From Megaustenia siamemsis (Eukaryota; Mollusca; Gastropoda; Stylommatophora; Ariophantidae): 64,000 bases of DNA. Positions 57,165-64,000 of the stretch are shown here, one piece after another. The DNA lies in the NCBI GenBank assembly GCA_032433765.1, contig JAVIAB010000092.1, positions 38,639,718-38,703,717 on the forward strand. Direction: 5' to 3'. The notes beneath the pieces are model-generated. The model made no database searches, was not told the origin of the DNA, and saw only the letters and a program-made list of their open reading frames with translations. A program made the translations under genes and the position numbers. Numbering within the stretch: the stretch's first letter is position 1; each line of letters starts with the position of its first letter.

Positions 57165-57800
57165 ACGCAATGCAACGCTTTATTAGTGCCTTTACCAAGA
57201 CAACACTTTATTAGTGCCTTTACCAAGACAACACTTTATTAGTGCCTTTACCAAGACAACGCTTTGTTAATGTCTTGTCCAAGACAATGCTTTGTTAATG
57301 TCTTGTCGAAGACAATGCTTGTTAATGTCTTTTCCAAGACAACCCTTTGTTAATGTCTTGTCCAAGACAAAGCTTTGTTAATGTCTTGTCCAAGACAACG
57401 CTTTGTTAATGCTTTTTCCAAGACAACGCTTTGTTAATACCTTTTCCAAGACAACGCTTTGTTAATGCCTTTTCCAAGACAACGCTTTGTCAATGTCTTG
57501 TCCAAGACAATGCTTTGTTAATGTCATTTCCAAGACAACGCTTTGTTAATGTCTTGTGCAACACAACGCTTTGTTAATGCCTTTTCCAAGACAACGCTTT
57601 GTTAATATATTTTTCAAGACAACGCTTTGTTAATGTCTTGTCCAAGACAACTCTTTGTTAATGTCTTGTCCAAGACAACGCTTTGTTAATGCCTTTTCCA
57701 AGACAACGCTTTGTTAATGTCTTTTCCAAGACAACGCTTTGTTAATGTCTTTTCCAAGACAACGCTTTGTTAATATCTTTTCCAAGACATTGTTTTTTTT
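57165..57800. repeat. 28-bp minisatellite
   Basis: About 22 units of 'ctttgttaatgtcttgtcca' plus 'agacaacg', with 'cttttcc' as a common variant. The unit length is not a multiple of three, and no long frames arise here, in contrast to the arrays at 28, 39 and 60 kb. Confidence 0.95.
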
Positions 57801-58078
57801 AAATGCCACTCTCACATATTGAACATATATCCTTTTCACAGCGGTTTCAATCGCTCTAAACACTACCCTGCTGACGCCCTATTTCAATATTAAAACTTCA
57901 AAGAAAACAACAATTTTAGTGAATAAATAATTCATGTACAATATATCATCTGTAATTAAATACACTATGTGGCAGTCAATGAAAACAATTGACCAGCAAA
58001 GAATCCACAAACTCCCGAGCAAAATGGCAGAATAAGCAGCAAACTTGTTTTTGTGTGCAGATTCTGCACATTAATACT

Positions 58079-58086
<8 letters not shown>

Positions 58087-58127
<41 letters not shown>
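58087..58127. repeat. (CT)n microsatellite
   Basis: Pure CT tract of about 40 bases. Confidence 0.97.
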
Positions 58128-58128
<1 letters not shown>

Positions 58129-59389
58129 GATGAGAGTTTTAGGAGTAATTTTTCTTTAAAAGTTGATTAATACTAATCCTTTGATCGTGTATAAATTATT
58201 TTTTTTAAAACGCATTGCGCTTTATTGGATCAAGTAGAAAAAAAAGATCAGCTGGTGATGAACCATAATGAAATCTGTTGTTAATAATTGTCTGCTTTGT
58301 TGTTATAGTTTGTACTCAGAAGCAACAATTTCACACAAGTGTTCACTTAGTATATGGAAGATTGTTATATGTTTAATTTATTATTGGTTTGAAAATTGAT
58401 GCATAGTTTGTCTTACTAATACATATTTTCTACATTAACAGTTTCTTAAAGAAAAAAGAATGCCTGACTGAAGCATCAATGATAAAAAATATTTATGATT
58501 TGGTGAAGGTCTTGCTCTTTGTGCTTGTTTCCATTTCTAGCCATCATTGACCTGTCTCAATCGTTTGAAGATAAATAAGTCATTTTTTATCATTTAATTA
58601 TTTATTGACAACATACAGTTTCAAAGTCATCTATTTTTATCTCTAGCCAATCAAGTCTCGATATTAATTTGCCAGACTGGACATAACCTATATTTTTGTA
58701 TAGTTGATTTAATAGTTTCTGACTGATTCTTCTGTTTTGTCAATGGTGCACCAATCTCAAATTCCTGACACAGCGGTCTAGGAGTTTATCTCCCTTGAAC
58801 AAAAGTAATGCCTCGAGATTCTAACTTAATTGATCTGTTTATCTTAAAGAAAAGCATACACTCTTGTAGTAGTTTTAATATAAACCCAGACACGTACAGA
58901 CAGATCTAAATAAAAGAACGACACAGACGAATGACCGATGACTACAAATCAAAGTTTGCAGGCATCCCACAAAACGAATGAAGTAGAAAGGATTATAGAT
59001 TTATAATTGGGACAGTATTGATATTTAACAGCCATTCGTATTCGTATTCGTATTCGTATTCGTATTCGTGCAGCTGTGTCTATTAAAAAAAAATTATTAT
59101 TATTATGAAACAGACGTATCCTTGATGGAATTTTGTTCAATTACTGGTGAATATAACCATACGCATGATATAAATAGATACAAAAGAAGAGGTTTTAAAA
59201 TATAAATATTAACATAGCCATATCATATACAAGGGTTGCAATATAAAAGATATAAATGAAAGTAGTCATAGAAGTGTGACACAGACATAAATCGATGAAG
59301 AATGTAACTGTTGACAGGGATTTATTCAAATGTGCGCACATAACATTAGTGAATATAATCTGTAGAGATATTTGAAGAATACGATCTTA
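58128..59389. other. No gene; hexamer repeat at 59034-59068
   Basis: A perfect 'gtattc' hexamer array of about six units at 59034-59068. Otherwise AT-rich and unrecognised. Confidence 0.6.
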
Positions 59390-60470
59390 TTTAGGGCAGT
59401 GGGATATAACATAGATAGGACATGCGTCATAGACAGGGCATCGAGATATGTCATGATTAGGACTCCAGGAAGTGTCGTAGATAGGGCTGTAGGAGGTGTC
59501 GTATATGGGACAGCAGCATGTGCCATAGATAGGACAACGGAATATGCCATAGATATGTCAGTAGGATGTGTCATATATATGACAGGAGTATGTGTCCTAT
59601 ATAGGACAACGGAATATGCCATAGGTATGGCTGCAGGATGTGTCCTATATATAGGACAGCAGGATGTTTCATAGCTAGGACAACGTAACATGTCATAGAT
59701 ATGGCAGGAGGATGTATCGTATAAAGGCCAGCGGAATGTGCCATAGATAGGACAGTGGGGTATGTCATAGATGGGATAGTGGGGTATGTCATAGATGGGA
59801 TAGTGGGGTATGTCATAGATAGGGAAACGGATATATCATATATAGGGCAGAGGGATGTGTCGTAATTAGGGCTGCGGTGGTGTCACAGACAGGACAGCAG
59901 AAAGTTTCATAGATAGAGCAGCAGGATGTGTCACAGATGGGACTGCAGGATGTGTCACAGATGGGACTACAGGATGTGTCACAGATGGGACTGCAGGATG
60001 TGTCACAGATGGGACTGCAGGATGTGTCACAGATGGGACTGCAGGATGTGTCACAGATGGGACTGCAGGATGTGTCACAGATGGGACTGCAGGATGTGTC
60101 ACAGATGGGACTGCAGGATGTGTCACAGATGGGACTGCAGGATGTGTCACAGATGGGACTGCAGGATGTGTCACAGATGGGACTGCAGGAAGTGTCAAAA
60201 TTAGGGCTGTGGTTGCGTCGTAGATTGGGAAGCAAACCGTGTCATAGATAGGGCAACATGAATTGTGTCATAGATAGGGCCACGATGGTGTTGTAGATAG
60301 GGCAGCAGAATATGTCACTGAAAAGGCAACAGGATGTGTCATATATAGGACAACAGGATGTGTCATATATAGTACAACTGGATGTGTCATATATAGTACA
60401 ACTGGATGTGACATAAAAGTACAGCGTGATGTGGCATAGTTAATGCTACAGAATGTGTCATATTTAGGGT
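59390..60470. repeat. 24-bp satellite, subfield 1
   Basis: Homogeneous core at 59925-60190: eleven or so units of 'gactgcaggatgtgtcacag' plus 'atgg'. Degenerate units extend to both sides with 'catagatagg' in place of 'cacagatggg'. 24 is eight codons, so frames of 92-140 residues are open on both strands; artefacts. Confidence 0.95.
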
Positions 60471-61060
60471 AGCAGGTCTATGTCTGGGAGAGCGGGATGT
60501 TCCATAGATAGGGCTGCGGTAATGTATCCGTAGATAGGAGAGCGGGATGTACCATAGATATGGCTTCGGTAATGTGTCATAGATAGGAGAGGTGGATGTT
60601 CCATAGATAGGGCTGCTGTAATGTGTGTCTTAGATAAGAGAGCTGGATATTTCATAGATAGAGCTGCGGTAATGTGTGTCATAGATAGGAGAGCTGTATC
60701 TTCCATAGATAGGGTTGCGGTAATGTGTGTCATAGATAGGAGAGCTGGATTTTTCATAGATAGGGCTGCGGTAATGTGTCATAGATAGGAGAGCTGGATG
60801 TTCCATAGATAGGGCTGCGGTAATGTGTCATAGATAGGTGAGCGGGATGTTTCATAGATAGGGCTGCGGTAATGTGTCATAGATAGGTGAGCGGAATAGT
60901 TCATAGATAGGGCTGCGGTAATGTGTCGTAGATAGGAGAGCAGGATGTTCCATAGATATTGCTGCGGTATTGTGTCATAGATAGGAGAGCAGAATGTTCC
61001 ATATATATATTGCTGCGGTAATGTGTCATAGATAGGAGAGTAGGATGTTCCATAGATATT
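60471..61060. repeat. 48-49-bp dimeric satellite, subfield 2
   Basis: Units like 'gataggagagctggatgttc' plus 'catagatagggctgcggtaa' plus 'tgtgtcata'. Each is a dimer of two 24-bp-type halves that have diverged and then spread together. Confidence 0.93.
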
Positions 61061-61712
61061 AGGTATATGTCGTACATAAGGTAGCCGCGTATGTCATAAT
61101 TAGGGCAACGGGATATGTCGTCGATAGGATAATTGAATGTGTCATAAAAATAGGACAGCGGAATGTGCCATAATTCGGGGAGCAGAATGTGTTATAATTA
61201 AGGCAGCGGAATGTGTTATAGATAGATAGGGAAGAGGGATGTGTCATAATTTTCGGCAGAGGGATGTGTCATAATTTTAGGCAGCGGTATGTGTTACAAT
61301 TACGGCAACTGTGTGTGTCTTCGATAGGATAACGGAATGTGTCATAAATAGGGCAGCGGAATATGTTATAATTCGGGCAGCGGAATATGTTATAATTCGG
61401 ACAGCGTAATATGTCATAATTCGGGCAGCGTAATATGTCATAATTCGGGTACCGGAATATGTTATAATTCACACAGCGGAATATGTTATAATTCGGGCAG
61501 CGTAATATGTTATAATTCGGGCAGCGGAATATGTTATAATTCGGGCAGCGGAATATGTTATAATTCGGGCAGCGTAATATGTCATAATTCGGGCAGCGGA
61601 ATATGTTATAATTAAGGCAGCGGAATGTGTTATCATTAAGGTAGTGGGATGTGTCATAATGTTGGGCAGCCGGATGTGTCACAATTTGGGCAGCGGAATG
61701 TGTTATTTTGAT
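61061..61712. repeat. 24-bp satellite, subfield 3
   Basis: Units like 'gggcagcggaatatgttata' plus 'attc'. The same 24-bp spacing and the skeleton 'gg-agc-g-at-tgt-ata' tie it to the subfield at 59390. Minus frame 61269-61841 runs through it. Confidence 0.93.
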
Positions 61713-62577
61713 TGCTTCATTCTGAGCATGACACAGTTGAATCTGTCCTAAATTAGGATGGACAAGTGCAGCCAAAGACAGACCACAGACAATTGCAACG
61801 AAATTCACGTCAGAAAACACGCAGGAGACGTTGATTGCCAACCTTCTGAACAGTTCATTATATACGAGATTTGTGATTCGGTTACTTGCAATGTTGTGAA
61901 CATTGCTTGAACAAAGGAAATGTCAAAGAAACAAAAATGATGCAATTAAAAGAAAGTGAGGATTTAAAAAAAAAAAACATACGTACGATAATTACAATTA
62001 GTTGTTAAGGTGTTAATTTTGTTTCAGTATGAAACACTTAGGATTTACAATTTTTGTTCACAGCATATCGTTTCAATCACAAGACAACGTGTTGCCATTA
62101 AGCTGCATATGTTGTAACATTTATGGTTAGAAGATGAGACCTCACATTTCTCTTACTCTTACAATTGATAGTTTTACGAGGGACATGGTTATTCAATTTA
62201 TGACAGCACCCAAAAATGTATGTATTTCTTTGTTTAATTATTGCATACTTGACAGGTATTTCTACATAATTCTCAGGAAATGAACGTTTTTAAATTTAAA
62301 AAGTTCAATACTTTCACGTTTGAAATGTTCAGATTTTTACAACATATGTTTTCAACAATTAAAATATAATTTATTATCAATTTAAATGTAATATTAGTTA
62401 AATAAAATACAGATTTGTTTTCTTAATTGATAGGGGAATTAAGCAAGAAAACTAAAAATATAAATATTAATTATTTGCGTTTTGTTTCTCACTTGAAACT
62501 GTTTGGACCAATACATGTTTGCATTCATTAATGTGATCTCAAATATTCATTATACTTATTGATTCAATGGTCATTAT
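61713..62577. other. No confirmed gene
   Basis: The first 52 residues of the minus frame ending in the satellite (61690-61841) include a hydrophobic FVAIVCGLSLAALV stretch after MAINVSC. No splice or promoter support. The remainder is AT-rich. Confidence 0.45.
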
Positions 62578-62639
62578 TCACACACACATGCGCGCACGTA
62601 TGCACACAAACACTCAAGCACACAGGCACACTTACATCT

Positions 62640-62688
<49 letters not shown>
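62578..62688. repeat. (CA)n-like and (CT)n microsatellites
   Basis: Imperfect CA and CACG repeats at 62578-62632, then a pure CT tract at 62639-62686. Confidence 0.95.
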
Positions 62689-62689
<1 letters not shown>

Positions 62690-63274
62690 AACACCATACC
62701 TGATTTGTCTGTCATATACAGAGCCGTTGTTACATGAGATTGAAATGAAAGCGTCATTTATTCACCTGAAATCACCTGAAAGAGACGTATCAATGTTTCA
62801 CTGACAGGAAAATACATTTGACATGATATACAGTAACAATACATCATAGTTAGCACACCGTCAAAGGAAAATAATAAACACATTAAAACATGAAAGAATT
62901 GCTGTATCATAAATATTATCAAATAGCAATATTTCAAGATAGGATCATGCGATTAATATGGGAACTTGTTAAAAAAAGAAAGGCATTCGAGAAAATGAAA
63001 AATAATCCCTAGATAATGACAAACAATATAGATTTAGAATATTGCATATGGGTAATATGACACAATGCGATAATGATATAATACGCCATAATGATAATAT
63101 TGTACCTAAATGCCGATAAGAAGAAAATAAATAGCAATAGCATGAAAGGAGTAGAGATGGGGAAAAAAGGAGAAATATGTCGAAATGATTAAAAACTGCA
63201 TATGTCATCCGCGAATGTTACGAGGGCTACTGATTATTAAGTTTCCAGGTTTAATTTCTTAGTGTATGGGATAT
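62689..63274. other. No gene recognised
   Basis: AT-rich, with nothing recognised. Confidence 0.5.
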
Positions 63275-63480
63275 TTATTCGATCCGAAAGGGACTTGGCG
63301 TTTACCCTTTCTCTAAAATTAGGTACCTGTTATATTTTTTGCTGATAAACTTGGAGGTGGAGGGGGCGGCTGATGGGTCACTGATCATATCATCAATAAA
63401 ATTTATCGTCAGAGATTAAAAAAATATAACACTAACACCTTATTCACCATACACATGAAATTGTGGAGTGTAACCTTATT
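63275..63480 (+). mobile_element. SINE, strongly decayed copy
   Basis: Order is preserved although changed: 'tcgatcc' (box B), 'gggacttggcgtttaccc', 'ttaggtacctgttat', 'gctgataaac', 'taacactaacaccttattca' and 'ccatacac'. It matches the SINE at 41740-41920 in layout. Confidence 0.5.
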
Positions 63481-63940
63481 TCACATGCATGTGTTTACGA
63501 GTTTTAAATATTTCTAGTTACTCGACATTGACGGGGGCTTACAGACTTCCCAGAGCTGTAAAACTTATATTGGTTTTGACAAAAATAAGACGAATTTGGA
63601 AAGGTAAAGACTGCTATTCTTTAAAAAAAATAGATTTATGCGCTTACCATGTACATCTTTGCATACGCTTTCGAGACACAGAGCGAAACAGTAGAGTTAT
63701 AGAAAAAAAAAAAAATTTGAGTCTAGAAAATGTCTATAAACTTGCGCATCTATTGTCTGCGTCGATTTACAGATGAAGATGTTCAAAAACTAAATGAGGA
63801 AACACATAAATCATTACTGAAGACTCTACCAACCATGGGAGTAAGCTCTAACTCATATATCATGATTATTGATTCTACTCGTCAAGTGAGGAGAAAAACA
63901 TCTCTTGTTGGATTTGAAGCAAATAACGAATAAGCCCGAA
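63481..63940. other. No confirmed gene
   Basis: The frame 63730-63933 (FTDEDVQKLNEETHKSLLKT) has protein-like composition but no family I recognise; it may be LINE sequence upstream of the next fragment. Confidence 0.4.
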
Positions 63941-63948
63941 GACTTTCA

Positions 63949-64000
63949 GATGGTCGTGGAAGACATGAAAATAAAAGGATGGGAAGACAACATTAAGGAA
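63949..64000 (+). pseudogene. LINE ORF2 C-terminal fragment cut by the window end
   Basis: The reading DGRGRHENKR, then after a one-base shift WEDNIKE, fits the R-G-R-Q-x-K-R-W-E-D-N-I-K-E-W motif of LINE ORF2 C-termini, the same motif that is amplified at 14645-14900. It runs off the window. Confidence 0.55.

Noticed and set aside
59813..60251. Cys-rich repeat proteins (CDTSCSPI and MCHRWDCR repeats)
   Set aside because: Same cause, a 24-bp unit open in many frames on both strands.

Overview
This window looks like AT-rich, repeat-dense intergenic or intronic DNA from a metazoan. It holds no bacterial-type operons, no complete host gene and no rRNA or stand-alone tRNA gene. A tRNA-derived SINE with repeated copies, many decayed LINEs, IS630/Tc1/mariner-type DNA transposons, a Penelope-like retroelement and very numerous minisatellites together resemble a lophotrochozoan genome. 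A cephalopod such as an octopus is my best guess; this is inference, and no search was possible.

Layout. At 1.1-4.1 kb a Penelope-like element remnant has a GIY-YIG endonuclease fragment and a 1.06 kb 3'-region present as inverted arms. Each arm carries a hammerhead-ribozyme-like core. At 5.0-5.6 kb there is an antisense LINE RNase H fragment. From 5.7 to 11.6 kb I see microsatellites and degenerate tandem DNA. From 11.7 to 15.0 kb there is a SINE head and three LINE 3' fragments, one with a 51-bp coding segment amplified in tandem. At 17.5-18.3 kb lies a decayed mariner transposase. From 21.4 to 27.3 kb there are three IS630/Tc1/mariner-type elements: two near-identical copies of one family and one copy of a related family joined to the second of them at what was a TA site.

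From 27.8 to 30.1 kb is a 39-bp satellite with three subfamilies. At 32.5 kb an open frame resembles the seventh membrane segment of class C GPCRs and is the best hint of a host exon. From 34 to 44.9 kb there are more LINEs, including one whose reverse transcriptase is split by a full-length SINE with a visible target-site duplication, a 21-bp satellite, and Tc1-like scraps. From 46 to 53.7 kb there are LINE ends, an unclassified repeat family, a 26-bp minisatellite and an RNase H LINE end. From 54 to 61.7 kb there are large minisatellite fields with units of 28/26, 28 and 24 bp. The last 2 kb hold CA/CT microsatellite, a decayed SINE and the start of a LINE fragment.

Function. Nothing here forms a working pathway. 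The coding sequence is essentially all from mobile elements and all broken. Many long open frames come from tandem repeats whose unit length is a multiple of three, so they are open on both strands and should not be annotated as genes. The most interesting items are the hammerhead-like Penelope ends, the LINE with internal tandem amplification, the near-perfect 67-nt hairpin at 21.06 kb, the possible GPCR exon and the higher-order structure of the satellites.
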